From assembly GCF_003945325.1 (NCBI RefSeq), contig NZ_AP019307.1:1736001-1800000 (forward strand): a stretch of DNA of 64,000 nt. The letters are read 5' to 3'. Every line of letters starts with the position of its first letter. Position 1 is the stretch's first letter. Source of the stretch: Nocardioides baekrokdamisoli (lineage in GTDB: Bacteria; Actinomycetota; Actinomycetes; Propionibacteriales; Nocardioidaceae). The notes under the pieces were generated by a model. The model worked only from the letters and a program-made list of their open reading frames with translations, did not search any database and had not been told where the DNA came from. Both the position numbers and the translations under genes were made by a program. Positions 41,283-49,335 of the stretch are shown here, piece by piece.

Positions 41283-42839
41283 TCAGATTGGAGAGATCGT
41301 GCGGCGCCGCCCCGGCACCCGTTCCGGCCGCCGTCGCGGTGTTCGGGTCAAGGTCTCGGCGATCAACGCTCGCGTGTGCGAGGGGAGTACTACGTCGTCG
41401 ATGCCGAAGCTGTCGGCGGCGATGAGCGGATCGATGTTCGCGCCGAAGAGCTTGATGAGCTCTGCGCGCCGTGCGGCGGGGTCGGCCGCCGACTCCCAGT
41501 CACTACGGAACGCCAGATCGACCGCGCTCTCGACCGGGATCGCGCAGATCTCGGCCGTCGGCCACGCCAGGGAGAGGGTCGCCCCCAGCGACCGTCCACC
41601 GCCCATGACGACGTACGCGGCGCCGTACGCCTTGCGCATCGTGATCACGATCAGCGGCACCGTCGCGATTGACAGTTCGTACGCGAGCCGGCCGCTGCGG
41701 CGGGCAAGGCCGGTGGCCTCGGCCTCCGGGCCGACGAGGAAGCCGGGCATGTCGATCAGGTTGACGATCGGAAGCCCGAAGGTGTCGCAGATGGCGATGA
41801 AGTGGGCGGCCTTCTCGCACGCGAAGACGTCGATGGCGCCCGCGCTGAACTGGGGCTGGTTGGCGACGAAGCCGACGGCGCGACCCTCGACGCGGCCGAA
41901 GGCAGTGACCATGTTCCGCGCCCAGTCGGGCTTGATCTCGAAGACGGTCTCGTCGTCACACAGGCCTTCGATGACGTCCCGGACGTCGTACGCCTCGCGC
42001 GTGTTGGCCGGGACGATCGTGTCGATCTCCTCTGCCGTCCCGCCGAGGACGAAGGGTCCGACTGCGGTGTTCGGGTCGCCGTCGCACCATGACGGCAGGT
42101 AGGAGAGGTAGAGGCGGATCGCGTCGAGCGCCTCCTGCTCCTCGTCCACGACCAGGTCGACGATGCCGCGGGAGGCCTGGAGGTCGGCGTCCCCGAGTTC
42201 GTCGTTGGTGACGTCGAGTCCGGTGCCGGCCTTGACCAGGATGTCCGAGGACATTCCGATGTGGGCCGCCTTGCGCCGGATGACGACGAAGTCGCAGCCG
42301 GCCGCCATGTTGGCCGGGGCGCCGAAGCCGGGGCCGAGGAACGCCGCGATCGTGGGGACATAGCCGTTGAGGTCGCCGAGTTGGATGAATACGGGCGCGC
42401 CCGGAGCGGCCAGACGGGAGTCGAGCGCCTCCTGCATCCGGTGTCCGCCGCCGTCCATGATTGCGATGAACGGGATCCGGTCGATCAGCGCCCGCTCGGC
42501 CATCCGGCCGAGTTTGGCGTTGCCTGCGGCACCCTGGCTGCCGCCGAGCACGGTGAAGTCGAACGCTGCGATCGCGACCGGGCGGCCGTCGACGTACCCG
42601 ATCCCGGTGACGATGCCGTCGGCCGGCGCGACCAGCGGCGGTGCGCCGTTCTGGCTCGGTCCCGGGCCGGCGAGGCCACCGAACTCGGTGAAGCAGCCGC
42701 CGGTGAGGTACGCGATCCGCTCGCGAGCGGTCCATTTGTCGCGTTCGTGCTGCTTGGCGATCTTGTCCGCGCGAGCCTCGTCCGTGAGGGCCGCGTGGGC
42801 AGCGACGATGCGCTCGTTGAGCTCGTGGGAGGTGGTCAT
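41283..42839 (-). CDS. Acyl-CoA carboxylase beta subunit (carboxyltransferase)
   Basis: 518 residues from ATG 42839, overlapping the TetR stop by 4 nt; a much longer open frame upstream overlaps tetR and is not real. PccB/AccD-type crotonase folds: HERDKWTARERIAYLTGGCF, DFTVLGGSQGAAGNAKLGRM, then the C-terminal half with GVGFVAN-type NQPQFSAGAIDVFACEKAAH, LIDMPGFLVGPEAEATG and MRKAYGAAYVVMGGG. It would transfer carboxyl from biotin to an acyl-CoA. No biotin-carrier alpha subunit is in the window. Confidence 0.93.
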   Translation of the reverse strand: MTTSHELNERIVAAHAALTDEARADKIAKQHERDKWTARERIAYLTGGCFTEFGGLAGPGPSQNGAPPLVAPADGIVTGIGYVDGRPVAIAAFDFTVLGGSQGAAGNAKLGRMAERALIDRIPFIAIMDGGGHRMQEALDSRLAAPGAPVFIQLGDLNGYVPTIAAFLGPGFGAPANMAAGCDFVVIRRKAAHIGMSSDILVKAGTGLDVTNDELGDADLQASRGIVDLVVDEEQEALDAIRLYLSYLPSWCDGDPNTAVGPFVLGGTAEEIDTIVPANTREAYDVRDVIEGLCDDETVFEIKPDWARNMVTAFGRVEGRAVGFVANQPQFSAGAIDVFACEKAAHFIAICDTFGLPIVNLIDMPGFLVGPEAEATGLARRSGRLAYELSIATVPLIVITMRKAYGAAYVVMGGGRSLGATLSLAWPTAEICAIPVESAVDLAFRSDWESAADPAARRAELIKLFGANIDPLIAADSFGIDDVVLPSHTRALIAETLTRTPRRRPERVPGRRRTISPI

Positions 42840-43429
42840 GAGAGTGCCTTCAGGAGGAGGGGCTTCATCTGGGTCCAGGCGTAGTCGATGCCGGTGTCGC
42901 CGTAGAGCGCGCGCCGCATCGCCAGGCCGCGCATCGACGCGACCGCGAATCGGGTGCCGCGGATATCCTCCTCGCCGACCGCGCCGGAGGCGAGCTCGGA
43001 CATGAGGGCCAGGGCCTCGCGGTCGATGTTCTCCTCGACGCGCAGCAGGTGGTCGCGCAGTTCGGGGTCCGTACGCGCTGCATTCCACAGCTCGAGGGCG
43101 ACCAGGAACGTCGGGCCGCGATAGAAGGACCAGCCGATGTCGAGGGCAGCGTCGAGGCCCGAACGGGGGTGCTCGACGAGTTCTGCGCGCATCGCCGTGA
43201 TCCGCACGTCCGCGAGATGGTCGACCGCCGCAGCGACGAGCGCAGACTTGGTGCCGAAATGGTGCAGATGAGTGCCGACCGAACGGCCCGCGCGTTCGCA
43301 GATGTCGGCGACTGACAGGTTTGCGTACCCGACCTCGTCGAGGAGCTCGAGCGTCGCGCCGATGAGCGCGGTGCGGCTGGCGTCGCGGCGCTCGTGCTGC
43401 GTACGCCGGGGCGCGGAGGTCACGGTCAC
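42836..43429 (-). CDS. TetR family regulator upstream of the carboxyltransferase
   Basis: 197 residues. HTH: RTALIGATLELLDEVGYANL-SVADICERAGRSVGTHLHHF. The C-terminal domain is that of a ligand-binding TetR. It is translationally coupled to the carboxyltransferase (ATGA) and divergent from mmpL. Two palindromes lie in the 162-bp gap (TACGTACGTA at 43455-43464 and the longer one at 43526-43543), so autoregulation and control of mmpL are likely. Confidence 0.9.
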   Translation of the reverse strand: MTVTSAPRRTQHERRDASRTALIGATLELLDEVGYANLSVADICERAGRSVGTHLHHFGTKSALVAAAVDHLADVRITAMRAELVEHPRSGLDAALDIGWSFYRGPTFLVALELWNAARTDPELRDHLLRVEENIDREALALMSELASGAVGEEDIRGTRFAVASMRGLAMRRALYGDTGIDYAWTQMKPLLLKALS

Positions 43430-43525
43430 ATCTCCTACGATAACAACAATCCGATACGTACGTAATGTTTTGTGAATGGTGGAGTGTCATGCGGCACAGG
43501 CGACTCGTGACACCTGTCATGGAAG

Positions 43526-43543
43526 AGTGAGCGGACGCTCACT
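43526..43543. promoter_or_regulatory. TetR-type operator upstream of mmpL
   Basis: AGTGAGCG-GA-CGCTCACT, a perfect 8-bp inverted repeat with a 2-bp centre, overlapping the T of a TAGGCT -10-like hexamer (43543-43548). GTGAGCG/CGCTCAC palindromes are common TetR operators. A bound protein would block the mmpL promoter. The adjacent TetR is the obvious candidate. Confidence 0.6.
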
Positions 43544-43591
43544 TAGGCTCGACCGGACGCGGGATTCTGCCGCGACGTGGAGGAGACGTAC

Positions 43592-46087
43592 ATGCACAAG
43601 TTCTTTGCCTGGATCGGCGAGTTCTCCGTGAGGTTCCGGTGGGCCATCGTGGCGTTCTGGATCGCTGCCCTCACCGGCGCGATCTTCGCGATGATCAACG
43701 GCCACTCGCTCACCAGTGTGAGCCAGAGCGACAACAGCTCGTTCCTGCCTGACAAGGCTCCGAGCCAGCACGCGATCAAGTTGTCCGAGGTGCTGCAGCC
43801 GAAGAACACGCAGAGCATCCCGATCATCGTCGCGAACAAGAACGGCCTCACCGCGAAGGACAACGCCGCAATCGCTGCGCTGATCGCCAAGGTGTCGAAG
43901 ATCGACAAGGTCACGGACGCGGTGATCGCGCCCGGCGGCAACGCGAACGCACAGATCATCAACGTGCAGGTCACCGGCATCAAGAACGGTCCGAGTTCGC
44001 AGAAGGACTACGAGACCCTGGTGAAAGCGCTGCGATCGTCGATCACGGCGACCGAGAACAGCAGTGTCACTCCTCATGACAGCGGCTTCGAGGCCCACGT
44101 GATCGGTGCGATCGCGGATGAGGTCGACAACGCAGCCAAGTCGGGCAACAACAACACGCAGATCGAAATCTTCTCGTTCGTGCTGATCCTGCTGATCCTC
44201 TTCCTGATCTACCGGTCGATCCTCGCTCCGTTCGTGACCCTGCTGCCGGCCGCCGCTGTCGCGATCATCGCGCAGCCGGTGACCGCGGTCGCCGCCGAGA
44301 ACGGCCTCAAGGTGTCGGCCCTGGCCACCATCCTGATGTCGGTCCTCGTCCTGGGGGCCGGCACCGACTACGGGCTCTTCCTGGTCTTCCGCGTACGCGA
44401 GGAGGTCGAAGCGGGCCGCTCGCCGCGGAACGCAGTGGCCTACTCGGTTGCCAAGGTCGGCGAGTCCGTCGCCTTCTCCGCTGGCACGGTCATCGCGGCG
44501 TTGCTGTCACTGCTCGTGGCCAGCTTCGGTATGTACAAGACGCTCGGCGCCCCTCTCGCCATCGGCATCGTCTTGATGCTGCTGGCCGGTCTGACGCTGA
44601 CGCCGGCGCTGTTGGCCATCCTGGGCCCGAGCGCCTTCTGGCGTCCGCGTACCTGGAAGCACCGCTTGATCTTCCTCGCAGTCGGCGTTGTCGCCGGCCT
44701 GCTCTCCGGAGTTGCTGGTGCCGTCGTTCCATCCGGCTGGGTGCGGACGCTCTTCAGCGTGATCCTCGGCATTCCTGCCGGCGTCGCGCTCGCCCTGTTC
44801 GTGATGAGCTTGATCTGGTGGCTCCTCGACGTGATCGGCGCCAAGATCGGTGGCCGCGGACCGAAGATCTCGTGGGGCCGCATCTCGGCGGCGGTGGTCC
44901 AGAAGCCGGTGCCCGTCCTCCTCGTGGGAGTCGTGCTCTTCAGTGCACTCGCATCGTTCACGTTCGGCTTCAAGGCCTCCGGTTTCGGCGACGGTGCGAG
45001 TGCTCCCACGGGTACCGACTCGGCTGTCGGCGAGGCGCTTCAGAAGCAGTACTTCCAGGGTCGTACGGGCGACCAGACCACGGTCATCATGGTGTTCAAA
45101 CAGGACGTCTGGACCGATGGCTCGGTCATCAAGGACGCGAAGGACGCACTGGCAGCTCACACCGAAGCCTTCACTTCGGTGAGTAGCCCGCTCGACCTCG
45201 GCGCGAAGCAGCTCAGCCCGGCCGTACTGCCGCTCCTCAAGGCTGGCACTCCGATCCCCGGATTGACCCCTGTCGTGGAGGACAGCCTCCGCAAGGCGCT
45301 GGCGCACTCGATCAGCGCGGACGGCCACACCGTCTTCTTCGCAGCGAACCTGACGGCTGGAGATCCGTCGAAGACGGCCGCTCTGGACGCGACGCCGACG
45401 ATCCGGAATGCGGTCAACGCCGTGGCCGGCAAGGTCGGCGCTGCTGACAGCGGAGTCATCGGCATGTCGACGGCGGTCTACGACATCAGCCACATCTCCT
45501 CGGACGACCTCAAGAAGGTCGTTCCGATCGCGATCGTGGTGATCGGCCTCCTGTTGATGATCGTGATGCGCAGCGTGGTCGCCCCGCTCTACCTGATCGT
45601 GTCGGTCGGCCTGTCCTACCTGGCAGCGCTCGGCACGGCGGTGCTGGTGTTCATGACGATCGGCGGTGAGCCCGGCCTCGTCTTCTTCCTGCCGTTCATG
45701 ATGTTCATCTTCTTGCTGGCACTCGGCGAGGACTACAACATCCTGGTCATGACCCGTATCCGCGAGGAGGCGCACCACAAGCCGCTGAAGGAGGCCGTAC
45801 GTGACGCGCTCAGCGCGACCGGAACGACAGTCACCTCAGCCGGACTTGTGCTGGCGGCGACCTTCTCCGTGTTCGCGGTCGTCGGAGGCAGCGGCGGTGG
45901 GTCACAGATCCGCGACCTCGGCGTGGGCATGGTCGTAGGCATCCTGATGGACACGTTCCTCGTCCGGACCTTGCTGGTGCCGTCGACCGTGATCCTGCTC
46001 GGCAAGTGGAACTGGTGGCCGTCGAAGTTCAGTCACGACCACCAGAAGGAGGTCGTCGTACCGTCAGGGGCGGAGCTCGCCGACTAG
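43592..46087 (+). CDS. MmpL-family RND lipid transporter
   Basis: 831 residues from ATG 43592 (GGAGGAG Shine-Dalgarno; the GTG at 43577 lies before it). Twelve membrane segments in two RND halves, each with an external loop. The proton-relay Asp-Tyr pairs are present in both halves (GAGTDYGLFLVF and LGEDYNILVMT). Members export lipids or siderophore conjugates across the inner membrane of actinobacteria. It is divergent from tetR with a palindromic operator in between. The 3' end overlaps the convergent fusion gene by 24 nt. Confidence 0.94.
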   Translation: MHKFFAWIGEFSVRFRWAIVAFWIAALTGAIFAMINGHSLTSVSQSDNSSFLPDKAPSQHAIKLSEVLQPKNTQSIPIIVANKNGLTAKDNAAIAALIAKVSKIDKVTDAVIAPGGNANAQIINVQVTGIKNGPSSQKDYETLVKALRSSITATENSSVTPHDSGFEAHVIGAIADEVDNAAKSGNNNTQIEIFSFVLILLILFLIYRSILAPFVTLLPAAAVAIIAQPVTAVAAENGLKVSALATILMSVLVLGAGTDYGLFLVFRVREEVEAGRSPRNAVAYSVAKVGESVAFSAGTVIAALLSLLVASFGMYKTLGAPLAIGIVLMLLAGLTLTPALLAILGPSAFWRPRTWKHRLIFLAVGVVAGLLSGVAGAVVPSGWVRTLFSVILGIPAGVALALFVMSLIWWLLDVIGAKIGGRGPKISWGRISAAVVQKPVPVLLVGVVLFSALASFTFGFKASGFGDGASAPTGTDSAVGEALQKQYFQGRTGDQTTVIMVFKQDVWTDGSVIKDAKDALAAHTEAFTSVSSPLDLGAKQLSPAVLPLLKAGTPIPGLTPVVEDSLRKALAHSISADGHTVFFAANLTAGDPSKTAALDATPTIRNAVNAVAGKVGAADSGVIGMSTAVYDISHISSDDLKKVVPIAIVVIGLLLMIVMRSVVAPLYLIVSVGLSYLAALGTAVLVFMTIGGEPGLVFFLPFMMFIFLLALGEDYNILVMTRIREEAHHKPLKEAVRDALSATGTTVTSAGLVLAATFSVFAVVGGSGGGSQIRDLGVGMVVGILMDTFLVRTLLVPSTVILLGKWNWWPSKFSHDHQKEVVVPSGAELAD

Positions 46088-47449
46088 CGCGAGGATCTGC
46101 TCTACCGTCGTGGCCGCGGGCTGACTGTCCGCGGCCACGACGGCGACGCGTACGCCGTCCCGCGCGAAGTCGGTGCGCAGACGCTTGGTCGAACGCTCCA
46201 GCACGGTGTGCGGCGGCTGCGCGACGTTGATGATCGTGCCGCCCTCGGCGTACGAGGCGATCAACTCGGCGAAGCCTCGAGCCAGAGTGCGGCCCGCGTT
46301 GTTGATGACGACGTCGGGTACGCCCCATGACTCGCTGACTCGAGAGACCAGGTCAGCGTCGACGTCATCGCCCAGAACGGTGCCGTTCTCGCCGACCAGG
46401 GCGGCGGTCTCTGCCAGCGCCGCCTCATGAGTCCCGCTGAGACCGACGCGGGCGCCCTCGCGGGCGAATGCCAGCGCCGCGACCCGACCGATCGCCGAGT
46501 CGGCGCCCGTCACCAGCACGCGCTGGTCGGAGTACGCACCGTTGCCGGTCGGGTGGTGCAGCGTGGCCGGGAGTTCGCCGCCCTCGGCGTACGCCATGAA
46601 CTCGCGGACCTTCGTCGCGATCATGTCCGGCCGGTGCTGGACGACCCAGTGGTTGCCGACGACCGTGCGGGTGTGCAAGTCCGTCACGAATGGTTTCGGA
46701 GCCTGCGTCTGCAGGGCCACGGTCACGTGCGGGTCATGGATCGGGGCCAAGACCTGGACCGGCACCGTGGTCGAGCGCGGCTTGGGTGAGAGCAGCGCAT
46801 CCACGAAGTTGGCGCGATAGAGGTTCACGCCGTTGGTGACGTTCTGCTCGGGGCGCCGCTCGGAGCCGATCTTCAGCGGCAGGCCCTTGCGGAATGACAG
46901 GTTCGCGAGGCTGTCGATGAGACCGATCCGCGCCATCAACTCCGGCACCACCGGGACCTGGAAGATCCCGATGTAGTAGCTGTGCAGCAGTTGACCGACG
47001 CTCGCGCGGGCGTTGAGCGGGTTGCGCAGCCAGCGTGACGCGTGGTCCAGGCACGGCCCAGAGATGCTCGTGTACGAGATCAGCCGGTCGCGAGCATCGG
47101 GGTCGGTCACGGTCTCCCAGGCTTGGATCGAGCCCCAGTCGTGGGCGACCAGGTGGACCGGGGCGTCCGGGCTGACCGAGTCGATGACCGCGACCAGGTC
47201 GGCGGAGAGCTGCTCCATCCGGTAGTCGGCAATCTTCGCCGGCACCTCTGACTGGCCGGCACCGCGTACGTCGTAGGTCACGACGCGGGCGTGCGGCTTG
47301 AGCTCCGCGACGACGCCGTCCCAGACGGTGTGGTCGTCGGGGTAGCCGTGGACCAGAACGACGGTCGGGGCGTCGGCCGAGGGGCCGGCGGTGACGTAGA
47401 CCTTCAGTTTGAGGTCGTCGGAGGTGGTGACCGTACGTGCTCTGCTCAC
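46064..47449 (-). CDS. EphD-like alpha/beta-hydrolase fused to a degenerate SDR domain
   Basis: 461 residues from GTG 47449, fixed by TACCGT exactly 6 nt upstream. The N-terminal hydrolase is complete: VVLVHGYPDDHTVWDGVV, HLVAHDWGSIQAWE (nucleophile Asp as in epoxide hydrolases) and GNHWVVQHRPD (His). The C-terminal SDR part starts normally (RVLVTGADSAIGRVAALAFA, VPDVVINNAGRTL) but then jumps to GGTIINVAQPPHTVLERSTK with no YxxxK and only about 150 residues in all, whereas EphD-type fusions are near 590 residues. The SDR active site therefore seems lost; the hydrolase probably still works. Confidence 0.82.
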   Translation of the reverse strand: MSRARTVTTSDDLKLKVYVTAGPSADAPTVVLVHGYPDDHTVWDGVVAELKPHARVVTYDVRGAGQSEVPAKIADYRMEQLSADLVAVIDSVSPDAPVHLVAHDWGSIQAWETVTDPDARDRLISYTSISGPCLDHASRWLRNPLNARASVGQLLHSYYIGIFQVPVVPELMARIGLIDSLANLSFRKGLPLKIGSERRPEQNVTNGVNLYRANFVDALLSPKPRSTTVPVQVLAPIHDPHVTVALQTQAPKPFVTDLHTRTVVGNHWVVQHRPDMIATKVREFMAYAEGGELPATLHHPTGNGAYSDQRVLVTGADSAIGRVAALAFAREGARVGLSGTHEAALAETAALVGENGTVLGDDVDADLVSRVSESWGVPDVVINNAGRTLARGFAELIASYAEGGTIINVAQPPHTVLERSTKRLRTDFARDGVRVAVVAADSQPAATTVEQILALVGELRP

Positions 47450-47505
47450 CCGGGAACGGTACCGCTCGGCCTCGTGGCCGTCGCCGCCTCTCATAGGCTG
47501 GCCCC

Positions 47506-48588
47506 GTGGTCGCGATCCGGCAGATCCTCCTGGGCTGGGGTCGCATCGGGATCGTCGGCTTCGGCGGCCCTCCCGCGCACATCCGGCTGCTGCGGGAGTT
47601 GTGCGTCGAACGCAACGAGTGGATCGACGCGGTTGAGTTCGAGGACGCGATCGCCGTGTGCAATCTGCTGCCCGGACCGGCCTCGACACAGCTGTCGATC
47701 TGGTCGGCATGGCGGGTCGGCGGGCGCCTGGGTGGTCTGGTCGGTGGACTCGCGTTCATCGTCCCGGGCTTCGTGGTGATCCTCGCCCTGTCGATGGTGT
47801 TCCTCTCCGGTCATCCGCCCCGCTGGATCCTCGGAGCCGGTGCGGGAGCCGGCGCAGCCGTGGCCGCCGTCGCGCTGCATGCGGGCTGGACGCTGACACC
47901 CACGTCCTGGCAACGCACACCGTCGCGTGTCCGCTGGGGGGCGTACGCACTGGCGGCCGCCGTGGCCGCAGCTGTGCTCGGGCCGTGGGTGGTGGTCGTG
48001 CTCCTCGGCTGCGGCGTTGCGGAGCTGGGGTGGTCCCGGTACGGCCTCCGGCGTACTCAAGGGACGATCAACGCCTGGACCCTGCCGGCACTCCTGTGGA
48101 CCGCGGTCAAGGTCGGTGCGCTGTCGTACGGCGGGGGCTTCGTCATCATCCCGCTGATGCGGGGGGATGCGGTCGACAAGTACGGGTGGCTGAGCTCGCA
48201 GCGGTTCCTCGACGCGGTCGCGCTCGGTCAGATCACCCCGGGTCCGGTGGTCCACACAGTCGGCGCTGTCGGGTACGCCGCGGCCGGGGTGCCGGGGGCA
48301 GTCCTCGCGACAGTGGTCGCCTTCACGCCGTCGTTCCTGTTCGTACTCCTCGGGGCACCCAGGTTCGACCGGATCCGTGGCGCGCGCGGACCCCGGGCGT
48401 TCCTAGCCGGTGCCGGTCCTGCCGCGATCGGTGCCATCGTCGGCTCGTCGATCCCGCTGGCTCGCGCCCTCAACGAGCCCTGGCAGTGGGTGGTCCTGGC
48501 CACCGCCCTCATCCTGCTGTTCGTGGGTCGGGTCGGCATCGTCACGACGTTGGTGATCGCGGCAGTCGCCGGAGTACTTGCGCTCTGA
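47506..48588 (+). CDS. chrA: Chromate transporter, CHR family
   Basis: 360 residues from GTG 47506, exactly 6 nt after TAGGCT (47494-47499). Two homologous CHR halves: FGGPPAHIRLLRELCVERNE with CNLLPGPASTQLSIWSAW in the first, and ALSYGGGFVIIPLMRGDAVD with LGQITPGPVVHTVGAVGY in the second, about ten membrane segments. CHR proteins export chromate, or in some hosts sulfate or other anions. No chromate regulator (chrB) is adjacent, so the natural role is not certain. It is divergent from the EphD-like gene, with 56 nt between starts. Confidence 0.93.
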   Translation: MVAIRQILLGWGRIGIVGFGGPPAHIRLLRELCVERNEWIDAVEFEDAIAVCNLLPGPASTQLSIWSAWRVGGRLGGLVGGLAFIVPGFVVILALSMVFLSGHPPRWILGAGAGAGAAVAAVALHAGWTLTPTSWQRTPSRVRWGAYALAAAVAAAVLGPWVVVVLLGCGVAELGWSRYGLRRTQGTINAWTLPALLWTAVKVGALSYGGGFVIIPLMRGDAVDKYGWLSSQRFLDAVALGQITPGPVVHTVGAVGYAAAGVPGAVLATVVAFTPSFLFVLLGAPRFDRIRGARGPRAFLAGAGPAAIGAIVGSSIPLARALNEPWQWVVLATALILLFVGRVGIVTTLVIAAVAGVLAL

Positions 48589-48620
48589 GCGCGCTCAGGT
48601 GCGTCTGGCAGGCTGGAACC

Positions 48621-48803
48621 ATGGCCACCAAGGCACCGCGCTCGTGGGCGCCGTACGCACTGATCGCGATCGTGATCGGCGTGCTGATCCTGCTGGCGAA
48701 GCTGATCATCAGCATCATCTGGGCGCTGTTCGTCGTGGTGCTCGTGGTGATCTGTGCCGCGGGTCTGGGGCTGCTGATCGCCGGTCGACTCTCGAAGAGA
48801 TGA
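48621..48803 (+). CDS. Small two-TM hypothetical protein
   Basis: 60 residues; ATG 48621 lies exactly 6 nt after CAGGCT (48609-48614) with no Shine-Dalgarno, so a separate leaderless mRNA 32 nt after chrA is likely. Almost all hydrophobic (YALIAIVIGVLILLAKLIIS, IIWALFVVVLVVICAAGLGL) with a basic C-terminus GRLSKR. Unknown function. Confidence 0.65.
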   Translation: MATKAPRSWAPYALIAIVIGVLILLAKLIISIIWALFVVVLVVICAAGLGLLIAGRLSKR

Positions 48804-48808
48804 CCGCC

Positions 48809-48832
48809 ACCTCACTCACATGTGAGTGAGGT
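48809..48832. terminator. Perfect 24-bp palindrome between convergent genes
   Basis: Both 12-nt halves are exact complements (10-bp stem beginning ACCTCACTCA with a CATG turn). It lies between the stop of the small membrane gene (48803) and the stop of bpa (48832), so it most simply serves as a bidirectional terminator. Confidence 0.6.
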
Positions 48833-49335
48833 CAGAGGTACAGACCTCCTTGCGGACCCTGGTCGGGCCCACCCTCGAGATCGCTGTGGCCGGTCGGCAA
48901 GCCGCGGCGCATCTGCTCGAACTGTGCCCGCGAAGCGACCTGCTGGGCATAGATCGCGGTCTGGATGCCGTGGAACAGACCCTCGAGCCAGCCGACGAGT
49001 TGCGCCTGGGCGATCCGCAGCTCGCCGTCCGACGGCGTCTGCTCGTTGAACGGCAACGAGAGCCGCTCCAGCTCCTCGACGAGCTCGGGCGCGAGTCCGC
49101 TCTCAAGCTCTTTGATCGACGCCTTGTGGATCTCCCGCAGACGATTGCGGGAGGCCTCGTCGAGCGGAGCCGCCTTCACCTCTTCGAGCAGTTGACGGAT
49201 CATCGAGCCGATCCGCATCACCTTCGCCGGCTGCTCCACGAGGTCCGCCAGGTTGGTCTCGTCACTGTCCGACAGGGCGCCCGGCTCGACTGCCTGGCCG
49301 ACGATGATCTGCGAGTCCTGCGGCTGCTCGGTCAT
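48832..49335 (-). CDS. bpa: Bacterial proteasome activator
   Basis: 167 residues. DUF2587 pattern with a long helical bundle (AKVMRIGSMIRQLLEEVKAA, NRLREIHKASIKELESGLAP, ELVEELERLSLPF, LRIAQAQLVGWLEGLFHGIQ) and the C-terminal tail GGLYL. In mycobacteria Bpa forms a ring whose C-terminal GQYL tails dock on the 20S proteasome and open its gate without ATP; here the tail is GLYL. This implies a proteasome in the organism. Its start overlaps the stop of the quinone oxidoreductase by 4 nt. Confidence 0.93.
   Translation of the reverse strand: MTEQPQDSQIIVGQAVEPGALSDSDETNLADLVEQPAKVMRIGSMIRQLLEEVKAAPLDEASRNRLREIHKASIKELESGLAPELVEELERLSLPFNEQTPSDGELRIAQAQLVGWLEGLFHGIQTAIYAQQVASRAQFEQMRRGLPTGHSDLEGGPDQGPQGGLYL

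Noticed and set aside
42840-43520. Extension of the carboxyltransferase frame across tetR
   Set aside because: It reads tetR in the wrong frame; the ATG at 42839 overlaps the tetR stop and matches the family N-terminus.
43955-46000. Long minus-strand frames opposite mmpL
   Set aside because: Low-complexity charged shadows; the plus frame has 12 membrane segments and both Asp-Tyr pairs.
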